DNA of 64,000 nucleotides from Microbacterium allomyrinae (GTDB lineage: Bacteria > Actinomycetota > Actinomycetes > Actinomycetales > Microbacteriaceae): contig NZ_JAGTTN010000002.1 of the NCBI RefSeq assembly GCF_020682705.1, positions 434,001 to 498,000 of the forward strand, given 5' to 3'. Within the stretch, counting starts at the first letter, position 1. Each line of letters begins with the position of its first letter. The position numbers and the translations under genes are program-made. Shown here piece by piece: positions 35,288-44,040 of this stretch. The notes beneath the pieces are model-generated. The model saw only the letters and a program-made list of their open reading frames with translations. It did not search any database and was not told where the DNA came from.

Positions 35288-35327
35288 GGCTGGCTCAATG
35301 CCGGATGGTGCGGGCCAACAGGAAGCT

Positions 35328-35366
35328 CCGCGACGAGGAAGGCCCTAGAACGAGGTCTCGTCGCGG
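35328..35366 (-). promoter_or_regulatory. leader-peptide hairpin of leuA
   Basis: A ten-base-pair perfect stem (CCGCGACGAG/CTCGTCGCGG). Its first arm is made of the Arg-Arg-Asp-Glu codons of the leader peptide, directly after the four Leu codons. A ribosome stalled on the Leu codons would cover that arm. The freed second arm can pair five bases with the loop of the next hairpin. Confidence 0.5.
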
Positions 35367-35398
35367 CGGCTAAGAAGAAGGAGCCCGCGGAAGCGCAT
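35345..35398 (-). CDS. leu leader peptide
   Basis: A 17-residue frame, MRFRGLLLLSRRDETSF, with four consecutive leucine codons (CTC CTT CTT CTT), located 100 bases before leuA on the same strand. CTT is a rare Leu codon in this high-GC genome, which would make the stretch sensitive to leucyl-tRNA supply. A TACCAT -10 box six bases before its ATG implies a leaderless message starting at this peptide. Leucine-rich leaders before leuA are known in other actinobacteria. The arrangement with two hairpins fits transcription or translation attenuation. Confidence 0.75.
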   Translation of the reverse strand: MRFRGLLLLSRRDETSF

Positions 35399-35404
35399 GT
35401 ACCG

Positions 35405-35410
35405 ATGGTA
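35405..35410 (-). promoter_or_regulatory. -10 box of leuA leader transcript
   Basis: TACCAT on the minus strand lies exactly six bases before the leader-peptide ATG; no good -35 was seen. Confidence 0.45.
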
Positions 35411-35484
35411 GCAGGATGCCGCGAATGGGGGCGTGACCCACTTCGCAGGCCGTCCACATCGATGAGTTCGCCGCACCGACCGGA

Positions 35485-36453
35485 TCAGAACCCGAGGCGT
35501 CCGAGCTGCTTCGGATCTCGCTGCCACTCCTTCGCGACGCGCACGTGCAGCTTCAGGAACACGTTGGTACCGACGAGCGGCTCGATCTGCGCGCGTGCGC
35601 GAGCCCCCACGTCACGCAGGCGCGAGCCCTTGTGCCCGATGATGATCGCCTTCTGACTGTCGCGCTCCACGATGAGGTTGGCGTGGATATCGGTCATCGA
35701 CCCCGTCTCGCGCTGGGAGATGTCCTCGATCGTCACCGCGATCGAGTGCGGCAGCTCGTCGCGGACGCCCTCGAGGGCTGCCTCGCGGATGATCTCGGCG
35801 ATGCGATCCTCGAGCGACTCGTCGGTGACGACGCCCTCTCCGTACAGCGGCGGCCCGACCGGCATGAGCGAGAGCAGCTCGTCGGTCAGCACATCGAGCT
35901 GATCGTTGGTGAGAGCAGACAGCGGGATCACCGCCGCCCAGTCCTCGCGCAGTGCGTCGACCTCGAGCAGCCGCTCCGTGATCTGATCGCGGGAGGCGGC
36001 ATCCGTCTTCGTGACGATCGCGACCTTCTTCGCGCGGCGATACCCGCCGAGTGACTCGGCGATCCGGCGGTCGCCGGGGCCGACCTTCTCGGTCGCGGGC
36101 ACGCAGAAGCCGATGACATCGACGTCTCCGAGCACCTGTTCCACGAGGTCGTTGAGTCGCTGGCCGAGAAGAGTCCGCGGTTTGTGCAGACCCGGGGTGT
36201 CGACGATCACGAGCTGGCCGGATGGCCGGTTGACGATGCCGCGGATGGCTCGGCGGGTGGTCTGCGGCTTGTCGCTGGTGATGGCGACCTTCTCGCCCAC
36301 GAGGGCGTTGGTGAGCGTGGACTTGCCGACATTCGGTCGTCCGACGAACGTGACGAATCCGGAGCGCCCGTCGTCTGAATCGCCGCGCACCTCGTTCGCG
36401 CGACGCGCATCGTCGTCGGGAAGCGAAGCCGAATCGGCGGTGGGATCGGTCAT
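35485..36453 (-). CDS. era: GTPase Era
   Basis: A 322-residue GTPase required for maturation of 16S rRNA and 30S subunits. The G1 loop is GRPNVGKST (38-46), G2 lies in KPQTTRRAIRG, G3 is DTPG and G4 is TKTD. The C-terminal KH domain reads IHANLIVERDSQKAIIIGHKGSRLRDVG. The first 30 residues are an acidic extension usual in actinobacteria. The ATG overlaps the stop of the CBS-domain gene (ATGA), and ybeY lies two genes upstream; both act on 16S rRNA 3' maturation. Confidence 0.95.
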   Translation of the reverse strand: MTDPTADSASLPDDDARRANEVRGDSDDGRSGFVTFVGRPNVGKSTLTNALVGEKVAITSDKPQTTRRAIRGIVNRPSGQLVIVDTPGLHKPRTLLGQRLNDLVEQVLGDVDVIGFCVPATEKVGPGDRRIAESLGGYRRAKKVAIVTKTDAASRDQITERLLEVDALREDWAAVIPLSALTNDQLDVLTDELLSLMPVGPPLYGEGVVTDESLEDRIAEIIREAALEGVRDELPHSIAVTIEDISQRETGSMTDIHANLIVERDSQKAIIIGHKGSRLRDVGARARAQIEPLVGTNVFLKLHVRVAKEWQRDPKQLGRLGF

Positions 36454-37802
36454 GGGTTTTCCCCCTTCTTCGACACGCGCACCTCTCCGGTGCGTGTGCC
36501 GGTGGTGCGGATCTCACCGGTGCGCGGTGAGCGATCATTGTCTGGACGGCCCTCGCCGCGCTCGACGAACACCGTCGAGATCCCGCGGCCGCGGCCTCGC
36601 GCTGCGCCGCCGGTCAGAACCAGCCCGGCGTATTCCGCCGTCGCTCCCGGCTGCGGCACGCGTCCGAGCGCCTTGCCGAGCAGTCCGCCGATCGAATCGA
36701 CGTCCTCGTCTTCGAGCTCGATCCCGAAGAGGTCGCCGACCTCGTCGAGTCCCAGTCTCGCGCTGACACGATAATGTCCGGGCTCCATCTCGGTGACCTC
36801 GTCGGCGCGCGGGTCGTACTCGTCGGCGATCTCGCCCACGAGTTCCTCGATGAGGTCCTCGAGGGTCACCAGACCCGAGACACCGCCGTACTCGTCGATG
36901 ACGAGGCACACGTGGACCGCGTCGCGCTTCATCTGCTGCAGCAGCGATTCGGCTTTCATGGACTCGGGCACGAACACCGCGGGGCGGGTGATCCGCGTGA
37001 TGGGGGCATCTCGCCAGCCGGACTCGTCACGGAAGCCGAACTGCACCAGATCCTTCAGGTAGAGCACCCCGATCACATCGTCGGCCTCGTCGTCCACAAC
37101 GGGGACGCGCGAGATGCCGTTGTCGAGGAAGATCGTCATCGCGTCCCGAGTCGAGGCCGATGCGTCCACTGTCACCATGTCGGTTCGCGGCACCATCACC
37201 GCGCGCACGAAGGTGTCGGTGAAGTCGAAGACCGAGTGGATGAGTTCCCGGTCGTCCTGCTCGATGAGGGCGTTCTCGGCCGCCTCGTCGATGATGCTGA
37301 GGAGCTGCTCCTCGGAGGCGAACGAGGACCCGCGCGACGCGCCCGGCGTGATGCGCGTGCCGAGCGCCACGAGCCCGTGCGCGAGCGGGCCCAGGATGAT
37401 GCGCACGCCGCGGATCACGGGCGCCGCGCTGCGCAGCAGACCCTTGGCGTGCAGGCGTCCGACCGAGCGGGGACTCGCCCCGACGACGACGTACGAGACC
37501 CCTGTCATCAGCACGGCCGCCGCGAGCATCGCCCACCAGATGTTCTCGAACAGCAGGGTGAACGCAACGGTCACGAGCACCGCGGCGGTCGTCTCGGCGA
37601 GCACGCGGATGAAGATCACCGCGTTGGCATGTGCCTCGGGATCCGCGGCGATGCGGTGAAGGATCGCGGCATTGCGCCCCGCGGCGCCCAGCTCGGCGAG
37701 ATCGGCCCGCGAGGTGACGCCGAGCGCGGCGTCGATCGACGCCATGAGGGCACCGAATGCCAGCAGCAGCGCGGCGGCGACGAGCAGGAGGGCTGCGGTC
37801 AT
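36450..37802 (-). CDS. CBS-domain (CNNM/hemolysin C-like) membrane protein
   Basis: A 450-residue protein with an N-terminal CNNM/DUF21 domain of three to four membrane helices (1-150), two CBS domains (about 200-330, including VMVPRTDMVTVDASAS and HVCLVIDEYGGVSGLVTLEDLIEELVGEI) and a C-terminal CorC/HlyC transporter-associated domain (about 345-425). Relatives export magnesium or help cobalt resistance; the old name hemolysin is historical. The C-terminal 30 residues are a charged low-complexity tail. ATGA overlaps on both sides couple it to ybeY and era. Confidence 0.9.
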   Translation of the reverse strand: MTAALLLVAAALLLAFGALMASIDAALGVTSRADLAELGAAGRNAAILHRIAADPEAHANAVIFIRVLAETTAAVLVTVAFTLLFENIWWAMLAAAVLMTGVSYVVVGASPRSVGRLHAKGLLRSAAPVIRGVRIILGPLAHGLVALGTRITPGASRGSSFASEEQLLSIIDEAAENALIEQDDRELIHSVFDFTDTFVRAVMVPRTDMVTVDASASTRDAMTIFLDNGISRVPVVDDEADDVIGVLYLKDLVQFGFRDESGWRDAPITRITRPAVFVPESMKAESLLQQMKRDAVHVCLVIDEYGGVSGLVTLEDLIEELVGEIADEYDPRADEVTEMEPGHYRVSARLGLDEVGDLFGIELEDEDVDSIGGLLGKALGRVPQPGATAEYAGLVLTGGAARGRGRGISTVFVERGEGRPDNDRSPRTGEIRTTGTRTGEVRVSKKGENP

Positions 37803-38269
37803 GCGCGAGGTCGCCGGCGTTCGGCGGCCTGGAACGACGTGATGAGCTCGCGCTGCAATCCGAACATCTCGCGCTCCTCGTCGGGCTCGGCGTGGTCGAA
37901 CCCGAGGAGGTGGAGCAGCCCGTGCGTGGTCAGCAGGACCAGCTCGTCCTCGGTGCTGTGCTTGGCGGCGACCGCCTGCGTCTCTGCCACCTGGGGGCAC
38001 AGTACGATGTCGCCGAGCAGGCCGGGAGGGGTCGGTGCGTCCTCGGTACCGGGGCGCAGCTCATCCATGGGAAAGCTCAGGACGTCGGTCGGACCGGGCT
38101 CGTCCATCCACTGCACATGCAGCGCCTCCATCGCTCCCTCGTCGACGAGGAGGATTGCGACATCGGCGTCTGGACTCACGTGCAGCTCGCCGAAGTTGTG
38201 TTCCATCAGGCGCAGCAGCACCGTCTCGTCGACGGCGATCCCGGACTCGTTGCCGATCTCGATGGTCAT
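37799..38269 (-). CDS. ybeY: endoribonuclease YbeY
   Basis: A 156-residue metal-dependent RNase that matures the 3' end of 16S rRNA and takes part in ribosome quality control. The signature HGLLHLLGFDHAEPDEEREM near residue 115 supplies the three zinc-binding His. Its start overlaps the phoH stop and its stop overlaps the next start, both as ATGA. Confidence 0.95.
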   Translation of the reverse strand: MTIEIGNESGIAVDETVLLRLMEHNFGELHVSPDADVAILLVDEGAMEALHVQWMDEPGPTDVLSFPMDELRPGTEDAPTPPGLLGDIVLCPQVAETQAVAAKHSTEDELVLLTTHGLLHLLGFDHAEPDEEREMFGLQRELITSFQAAERRRPRA

Positions 38270-39354
38270 GCTCGTCCTCGCTTCGGAAGGTGATCGCGCG
38301 GACCGGACGGCCGCGCAGCTGAGCGCTTCTCAGCGCGGTTGGCGAACTCGGATGCCTCGTCCCGCTCACGCCGCCCGGCGAGCCGCCTCTCGTCGTACTC
38401 GGTGTACGCGTCGACGATCCGCCCGACGAGGGTGTGCCGGACGACGTCCTCGCTGGTGAGATAAGCGAAGTGGATGTCCTCGATGCTGTTGAGCACCCGC
38501 GTCACCAGTCGCAGGCCCGAGGCGCCCTGCGGCAGGTCGACCTGGGTGATGTCTCCGGTCACGACCATCCGCGTGCCGAATCCCAGACGCGTGAGGAACA
38601 TCTTCATCTGCTCGGGGGTCGTGTTCTGCGCTTCGTCGAGGACGACGAACGAGTCGTTCAGAGTGCGGCCGCGCATGTACGCAAGAGGTGCGACCTCGAT
38701 GGTGCCCGTCGCCATGAGCTTGGGGACGATGTCGGGATCCATCATCTCGTTGAGCGCGTCGTACAGCGGGCGAAGGTACGGATCGATCTTGTCGTTGAGC
38801 GTTCCGGGAAGGAAGCCCAGGCGCTCCCCCGCCTCGACCGCGGGCCGTGTGAGGATGATGCGGCTGACTTCCTTGCGCTGCAGTGCCTGCACCGCCTTCG
38901 CCATGGCGAGGTACGTCTTGCCAGTGCCGGCAGGCCCGATGCCGAAGACGATGGTGTTCTCTTCGATCGCGTCGACGTAGGCCTTCTGCCCGAGCGTCTT
39001 CGGGCGGATGATCTTGCCGCGCGAGGACAGGATCGCCTCGCCGAGAACCTCGGATGGACGCGGGCCGCCCTCGGTGCGCAGGATGCGGCTCGACGACGAC
39101 ACATCCGACTCGCCGAGCGCATGACCGGCCTTCGTCATGGCCAGCAGCTCATCCACGAGGGATCGGGCGGCGGCCACGGCACCGGCCTCTCCGGTCAGGG
39201 TGATCTCGTTGCCGCGCACGTGGACGTCGACGCCGGGATGCTCCTTCTCGACCACGCGCAGAAGGCGGTCCTGCGGGCCGAGCAGTTGCACCATTGCGAC
39301 CCCGTCGGCATACACCCGATCGATCACGGGTTCCGAGGCTGATTCGTCAGGCAC
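38266..39354 (-). CDS. phoH: PhoH-family ATPase (YbeZ)
   Basis: A 362-residue ATPase that works with YbeY on RNA. An N-terminal KH-like region (about 1-90) is followed by the PhoH domain with Walker A GPAGTGKTYLA, Walker B SFVVLDEAQN and VVTGDITQVDLP. The C-terminal 40 residues are basic and disordered. The GTG at 39354 is preferred: it lies 8 bases inside the HIT gene end and gives the family's usual start. Codons further upstream only read the HIT gene in another frame. Translation is coupled to both neighbours. Confidence 0.93.
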   Translation of the reverse strand: MPDESASEPVIDRVYADGVAMVQLLGPQDRLLRVVEKEHPGVDVHVRGNEITLTGEAGAVAAARSLVDELLAMTKAGHALGESDVSSSSRILRTEGGPRPSEVLGEAILSSRGKIIRPKTLGQKAYVDAIEENTIVFGIGPAGTGKTYLAMAKAVQALQRKEVSRIILTRPAVEAGERLGFLPGTLNDKIDPYLRPLYDALNEMMDPDIVPKLMATGTIEVAPLAYMRGRTLNDSFVVLDEAQNTTPEQMKMFLTRLGFGTRMVVTGDITQVDLPQGASGLRLVTRVLNSIEDIHFAYLTSEDVVRHTLVGRIVDAYTEYDERRLAGRRERDEASEFANRAEKRSAARPSGPRDHLPKRGRA

Positions 39355-39694
39355 CAAGGCTCGCTTCCTCGAGTCCTCCGGCAAGCACATGGGCATGCAC
39401 GTGGAAGATGGTCTGGCCCGCGTTCGGGCCGGTGTTGAAGACCAGACGGAAGTCCCCGTCTGCGTGTTCGGCCGCCAGGCTGTTGGCGAGGCCGACGACC
39501 TCGGAGAGAAGGTCGGGGTCTCCTGCCGCGAGCTCGACGACGTTTCGGTACTGCTCGGTCTTGGGGATCACCAGCAGATGCACCGGCGCCTTGGGGGCGA
39601 TGTCGCGAATAGCGAACGCGTTCTCGGTCTCGGCGATGATCTCGGACGGGATCTCGCCGGTGCGGATGCGCGTGAAGATGGACGGTTCGCTCAT
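39347..39694 (-). CDS. HIT-family nucleotide-binding protein
   Basis: A 115-residue histidine-triad protein (HinT type) that hydrolyses nucleoside phosphoramidates or adenylated lysine. The triad HVHAHVLAGG (HxHxH) lies near residue 98 and IPKTEQY near 44. A TAGACT -10 box six bases before the ATG gives it a leaderless promoter inside the larger operon. Confidence 0.92.
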   Translation of the reverse strand: MSEPSIFTRIRTGEIPSEIIAETENAFAIRDIAPKAPVHLLVIPKTEQYRNVVELAAGDPDLLSEVVGLANSLAAEHADGDFRLVFNTGPNAGQTIFHVHAHVLAGGLEEASLGA

Positions 39695-39700
39695 GCGGCA

Positions 39701-39706
39701 AGTCTA
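39701..39706 (-). promoter_or_regulatory. leaderless -10 box of HIT gene
   Basis: TAGACT on the minus strand lies exactly six bases before the ATG at 39694. Confidence 0.45.
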
Positions 39707-39750
39707 CTGACGGGGTGTCGCTCTCGTCCTGGTCGGGCGGGGATGGGGAC

Positions 39751-40509
39751 TCACCAGCGACCGATTGCCGCGCTTACGACGGCCAGCGCCGCCGGCCCGG
39801 CGGTCGACGTGCGCAGCACGGTGTCGCCCAGCCGCACGAGCTGCGCGCCGCCGCGGGCGAGGGCGTCGAGCTCGTCGGAGGCGATGCCGCCCTCGGGGCC
39901 GACGACCATTACGACATCGTCCTCGCGATCGTCGAGCGCGAGCGAGGTGAGTGCCTCTTCTGCGTTCGGCTCGAGTACCAGGACGACCGCAGACGCAGCC
40001 AGCGCTGAGAGTTGCGCTGTGGTGGCGAGAGCGCCCACCTCGGGAACCCAGGCACGGTGCGCCTGCTTGGCCGCCTCGCGGACGATGCCCGCCCAGCGGT
40101 CGCGACCCTTCTGAGCCTTCGCGGCATCCCACCGGGAGACGCTTCGCGCAGCCTGCCACGGAACGATCTCGTCGACGCCGAGCTCGGTCGCCGCCTGGAC
40201 GGCCAGTTCGTCGCGGTCGCCCTTCGCGAGCGCCTGCACGAGCACGAGGCGACGTGTCGGTGCGGGAACGTCGGCGCGGGACGAGATCCGCACGATCACT
40301 TCACGCGGGGCGACCGACTCGACCTCACCCGAGAGCCAGGTGCCGCGACCGTCGCCGATCGTGACCTGCTCCCCCGTGCGCACCCGCCGCACCGCCGCCG
40401 CGTGGTGCGCCTCCGCGCCGGTGAGCGTCACCGGGTCGCCCGGTCCCGCGTCCGACACTTCGGCACCGGCACCGGCACCGGCACCGTCGAGAAGGAAGTG
40501 CAGGGGCAT
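39751..40509 (-). CDS. rsmE: 16S rRNA (uracil1498-N3)-methyltransferase
   Basis: A 252-residue SPOUT-class methyltransferase acting on helix 44 of 16S rRNA. The N-terminal PUA-like domain begins MPLHFLLDG. The knotted C-terminal domain has LVQALAKGDRDELAVQAATELGVDEI, then VVGPEGGIASDELDAL and VRLGDTVLRTSTAGPAAL, the SAM-binding knot. A Gly-Ala repeat at residues 10-16 comes from a GGCACC tandem repeat. It starts 3 bases after dnaJ. Confidence 0.95.
   Translation of the reverse strand: MPLHFLLDGAGAGAGAEVSDAGPGDPVTLTGAEAHHAAAVRRVRTGEQVTIGDGRGTWLSGEVESVAPREVIVRISSRADVPAPTRRLVLVQALAKGDRDELAVQAATELGVDEIVPWQAARSVSRWDAAKAQKGRDRWAGIVREAAKQAHRAWVPEVGALATTAQLSALAASAVVLVLEPNAEEALTSLALDDREDDVVMVVGPEGGIASDELDALARGGAQLVRLGDTVLRTSTAGPAALAVVSAAIGRW
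40462..40485. repeat. GGCACC tandem repeat inside rsmE
   Basis: Four perfect copies of GGCACC encode the (Gly-Ala)4 stretch near the RsmE N-terminus. Copy number could vary between strains without changing the frame. Confidence 0.7.
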
Positions 40510-40512
40510 CTG

Positions 40513-41625
40513 TCAGGCGCTCCGGAAGCGATCGCGCAGCTTCGCGAACAGACCCTGGTGGAACTCGGCGAGCTTCGGCTCAGGGGCCTTCGTGCGCTTG
40601 GCGAAATCCTCGATGAGTGCGCGCTCCTTGGCATCCAGCCGGGTCGGCGTCACGACGTGAAGTCCGACCTTCAGGTCGCCGCGCTGCGAGCCCCGCAGGG
40701 GCGTGATGCCGCGACCCTTGATCGTGAGTACGTCGCCGCCCTGCGCACCTGCGCGGACCTCGAGCTCGACAGATCCGTCGAGGGACTGGATGGTCGTCGT
40801 CGTGCCGAGGATCGCGTCGGACATCGATACCTCGAGGGTGGCGAGCAGGTCGTCGGCATCGCGGCTGAAGATCTCATGGGGCGAGACGGTGACCTCGATG
40901 TACAGATCGCCGTTGGGACCACCGGCGGGGCCGACCTCGCCCGAGCCCGGGAGCTGCAGCCGCAGCCCCGTCTCGACGCCGGCCGGGATGTCGAGCGACA
41001 CCGTCCGGCGCGCGCGCACCCGGCCCTGGCCCTGGCATGTCGCGCAGGGGTACGGGATCGTCGTGCCGTAGCCCTGGCACACGTTGCACGGCTGGTTGGT
41101 CACCACGTTGCCGAGGAGGCTGCGAACCTGACGCTGCACGTTGCCGGTGCCGTGGCAGATGTCGCATGTGACCGGGCTGGTCCCAGGCTGGCAGCACGAG
41201 CCCTGACACGTCTCGCACAGCACCGCGGTGTCGACCTCGATGTCGCGGTGCACGCCGAAGACGACATCGGCGAGTTCGAGGGTGACGCGCACGAGGGCGT
41301 CCTGGCCGCGCTCACGGCGTGAGCGGGGTCGCCCCCCGCGGGCGCCGCCGGCGCCGCCGAAGAACGTCTCGAAGATGTCGTTGAATCCACCGAACCCGCC
41401 GGCACCGCCGAAGCCGCCGCCGTCGCCGCCCATGTCGTAGCGTGCGCGCTGGTCGGGGTCGCTCAGCACGTCGTAGGCATGTGTCACGAGCTTGAATCGC
41501 TCGGACGCCTCTTCGCCGGGGTTCACATCGGGGTGGAGCTGGCGCGCCAGGCGCCGGTACGCCTTCTTGATCTCGTCGATGGAGGCGTCTCGCGAGACGC
41601 CGAGGACCTCGTAATGGTCAGCCAC
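40513..41625 (-). CDS. dnaJ: chaperone DnaJ (DnaJ2 type)
   Basis: A 370-residue Hsp40 co-chaperone of DnaK. The J domain has the HPD motif at 31-33. A Gly/Phe-rich linker follows (about 68-95). Then come four zinc motifs: the first is CETCQGSC, the other three [16 protein letters not shown] and CATCQGQG. The C-terminal peptide-binding domain is complete. The first motif lacks the final Gly of CxxCxGxG. It lies 51 bases after hrcA, the usual actinobacterial dnaJ2 place, so it is under HrcA/CIRCE control. Confidence 0.95.
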   Translation of the reverse strand: MADHYEVLGVSRDASIDEIKKAYRRLARQLHPDVNPGEEASERFKLVTHAYDVLSDPDQRARYDMGGDGGGFGGAGGFGGFNDIFETFFGGAGGARGGRPRSRRERGQDALVRVTLELADVVFGVHRDIEVDTAVLCETCQGSCCQPGTSPVTCDICHGTGNVQRQVRSLLGNVVTNQPCNVCQGYGTTIPYPCATCQGQGRVRARRTVSLDIPAGVETGLRLQLPGSGEVGPAGGPNGDLYIEVTVSPHEIFSRDADDLLATLEVSMSDAILGTTTTIQSLDGSVELEVRAGAQGGDVLTIKGRGITPLRGSQRGDLKVGLHVVTPTRLDAKERALIEDFAKRTKAPEPKLAEFHQGLFAKLRDRFRSA

Positions 41626-41676
41626 TTTCGCCTTCCTGCCGCGACATGGCCGCGGGATCGTGTGTGCGCGACCGCG

Positions 41677-42717
41677 TCAGCGGCTGCTCTCGTCTTCTTC
41701 GAGCATCCGCGTGAGGTAGCGCGCGACGGCTCGCACCGCCGCGAGGTTCGTGGGATAGTCCATGCGTGTGGGCCCGAGCAGCCCCACACGGGCGCGAGAG
41801 CCGGTCGCGTCGTAGTCGCTGGCGACCACGGAAGCCTCGGCCAGGCCGAACGGCTCGTTCTCCCGCCCGATGCTGGTCGACAGGCCCTGCGAGTCGGTGA
41901 CCATCTCGCCCATGAGGCGCAGGATCGTGACCTGCTCCTCGATCGCCTCGAGGAGGGGGTAGATGCTTCCCCGGAAATCCGATTCCCGTCGGGCCAGTGT
42001 CGCGCTGCCGGCCATCACCAGGCGGTCCTGGCGGAACTCCTCGAGCTCCTCGGCCACGGCGCGGACGATCTCGTCCGTCGCGGCCTCATGGGGCGCCGCA
42101 GCGGGCGAGGCCTCCGAGAGCCGGTCGGCGATCCGCAGCAGCCCTTCGCGCACCGAGCGGCCGACGAGCAGCGTGCCGAGCTCCGCGCGGATGCGGGCGA
42201 GATCGGAGTCGTCGAACTCGTCGCGGACGAACGTCAGCCGCTGCGAGACGCGGCCGGTATCGGTGACGACGATGACGAGCATCCGCCCGCCGCCCAGCTG
42301 GACGAGCTCGACGTGGGTGACGTGAGCGCGGGCGAACGACGGGTACTGCACGATCGCGACCTGGCCGGTGAGCTGCGTGAGCGCGCGGACAGTACGCGAG
42401 AGCACGTCGTCGAGGTCGCTGGAGCCATCGAGGAATGAGCCGATCGCCGCGCGCTGGGCTGAGGACAGCGGGCGCAGTTCGGCGAGATGGTCGACGAAGA
42501 CCCGGTAGCCCTTGTCGGTCGGCACGCGACCCGACGACGTGTGCGGCGCGGTGATCAGCTCTTCGTCTTCGAGGAGGGCCATGTCGTTGCGGATCGTGGC
42601 GGCGGAGACGCCGAAGGCGTGCCGTTCGACGATCGCCTTGCTGCCGACCGGTTCATGGGTGTCGACGTAGTCCTGGACGATCGCTCGCAGCACTTCGAGT
42701 CCGCGTTCGCTGACCAT
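41677..42717 (-). CDS. hrcA: heat-shock repressor HrcA
   Basis: A 346-residue repressor of heat-shock genes. The N-terminal winged helix (residues 1-70) contains SERGLEVLRAIVQDYVDTHEPVGS and VSAATIRNDMALLE. The central GAF-like domain and the insert follow. A CIRCE element lies 35 bases upstream of its start, so it represses itself and dnaJ; GroE helps keep it active. The ATG is preceded by a GGAGGCGGG ribosome-binding site. Confidence 0.95.
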   Translation of the reverse strand: MVSERGLEVLRAIVQDYVDTHEPVGSKAIVERHAFGVSAATIRNDMALLEDEELITAPHTSSGRVPTDKGYRVFVDHLAELRPLSSAQRAAIGSFLDGSSDLDDVLSRTVRALTQLTGQVAIVQYPSFARAHVTHVELVQLGGGRMLVIVVTDTGRVSQRLTFVRDEFDDSDLARIRAELGTLLVGRSVREGLLRIADRLSEASPAAAPHEAATDEIVRAVAEELEEFRQDRLVMAGSATLARRESDFRGSIYPLLEAIEEQVTILRLMGEMVTDSQGLSTSIGRENEPFGLAEASVVASDYDATGSRARVGLLGPTRMDYPTNLAAVRAVARYLTRMLEEDESSR

Positions 42718-42751
42718 CCCGCCTCCTCACGCTGCTGTCGACACCAAGGGT

Positions 42752-42778
42752 TTGGCACTCGCATGACTGGAGTGCCAA
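42752..42778. promoter_or_regulatory. CIRCE operator
   Basis: TTGGCACTC, nine bases, then GAGTGCCAA: a perfect 9-9-9 inverted repeat matching the HrcA-binding CIRCE element. The usual TTAGCACTC is changed to TTGGCACTC symmetrically in both arms. Confidence 0.9.
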
Positions 42779-42815
42779 TTCTACCGGATGCGATGGGCCG
42801 GAGCGGGAAGGCGCG

Positions 42816-44033
42816 TCACTCCGTCAGCGCGCGAACGACAGCGTCCGCGAGCAGACGCCCTCGGCGGGTGAGCACGATGCGCCCTCGCAGCGCGGTCGGG
42901 CCGTCGATCAGTCCGTCGGCGATGAGCGCGGCGACCGCGTGCCTTCCCTCGCCGAGCAGGTCCGCGACGGCGAGTCCTTCGCGGATGCGACTGCGCAGCA
43001 GGACGTTCTCGAGGAGACGGGCAGAGGCATCCGGCACCTCCCGCCCCGCCGCGGGCGACTCGCCAGCGGCGAGCCGCTGGGCGTACGCCGCCGGATGCTT
43101 GACGTTCCAGAACCGTGTGCCCGAGATGTGGCTGTGTGCCCCCGGCCCGAAGCCCCACCAATCCGCGCCCGTCCAGTAGGCGAGGTTGTGGCGCGAGCGG
43201 TGGCGTTCGTCGCGCGCCCAGTTGGACACTTCGTACCAGTCGAACCCGGCATCGGCGAACTGCTCGTCGGCGAGCTCGTACATGTCGGCCTGCAGGTCGT
43301 CGTCTGGCGCGACCACTTCGCCGCGCCGGATCTGACGTGCGAGCTTCGTGCCGTCCTCGATGATGAGCGCGTAGGCCGACACATGGTCGGGTTCGAGTGC
43401 GACGGCGGCGTCGAGCGAGGCGCGCCAGTCGTCGATCGACTCGCCCGGCGCGCCGTAGATGAGATCGACGCTGACGTCGAGTCCCGCCCCGCGTGCAGCG
43501 GTCACGGCCGTGCCTACACTGGCGGGCTCGTGGGTGCGGTCCAGCGCGGCGAGGACGTGCGGGACGGCAGACTGCATGCCGATCGACAGACGCGTGACTC
43601 CGGATGCCGCGAGTTCGGCCGCGACGGCGTCGGTGACGGTATCGGGGTTGGCCTCGACCGTGATCTCGGCATCCGCATCGACGCCGAACGTCCGGCGCAC
43701 GCCGTCCAGCATGCGCGCGAGGTCGCCCGGAGGCAGGAGCGTCGGGGTACCGCCGCCGAAGAACACCGTCGAGGCGGGACGGAGTCCGCCGGCGCGCTCG
43801 AGCACCCGGGCGGCCAGATCGACCTCGCCCAGCAGCGTGTCGGCGTACTCGTCCTGGCGCGCGCCGCGCAGCTCGGACGATGTGTACGTATTGAAGTCGC
43901 AGTAGCCGCAGCGCACGCGGCAGAACGGCACATGGAGGTACACGCCGAACGGCGCGGCGGCATCGACGAGAGTGCCGGACGGGAGTGAGCCGTCCGCCGG
44001 AACGGGCTCACCGAGAGGAAGCGCGGAGCCCAT
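42816..44033 (-). CDS. hemW: radical SAM heme chaperone HemW
   Basis: A 405-residue protein long mistaken for an oxygen-independent coproporphyrinogen oxidase. The 4Fe-4S motif is Cys38-x3-Cys42-x2-Cys45 in HVPFCRVRCGYCDF. SAM-binding FFGGGTPTLL and the HemN C-terminal domain follow. HemW binds heme and hands it to respiratory proteins. It sits directly upstream of hrcA on the same strand, as in most actinobacteria, and directly after the DUF1990 gene. Confidence 0.93.
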   Translation of the reverse strand: MGSALPLGEPVPADGSLPSGTLVDAAAPFGVYLHVPFCRVRCGYCDFNTYTSSELRGARQDEYADTLLGEVDLAARVLERAGGLRPASTVFFGGGTPTLLPPGDLARMLDGVRRTFGVDADAEITVEANPDTVTDAVAAELAASGVTRLSIGMQSAVPHVLAALDRTHEPASVGTAVTAARGAGLDVSVDLIYGAPGESIDDWRASLDAAVALEPDHVSAYALIIEDGTKLARQIRRGEVVAPDDDLQADMYELADEQFADAGFDWYEVSNWARDERHRSRHNLAYWTGADWWGFGPGAHSHISGTRFWNVKHPAAYAQRLAAGESPAAGREVPDASARLLENVLLRSRIREGLAVADLLGEGRHAVAALIADGLIDGPTALRGRIVLTRRGRLLADAVVRALTE

Positions 44034-44040
44034 CTGAGCG

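Noticed and set aside
40462..40485. Short GGCACC repeat as a CRISPR or regulatory repeat
   Set aside because: Units are contiguous six-base copies inside the rsmE coding frame, without spacers.
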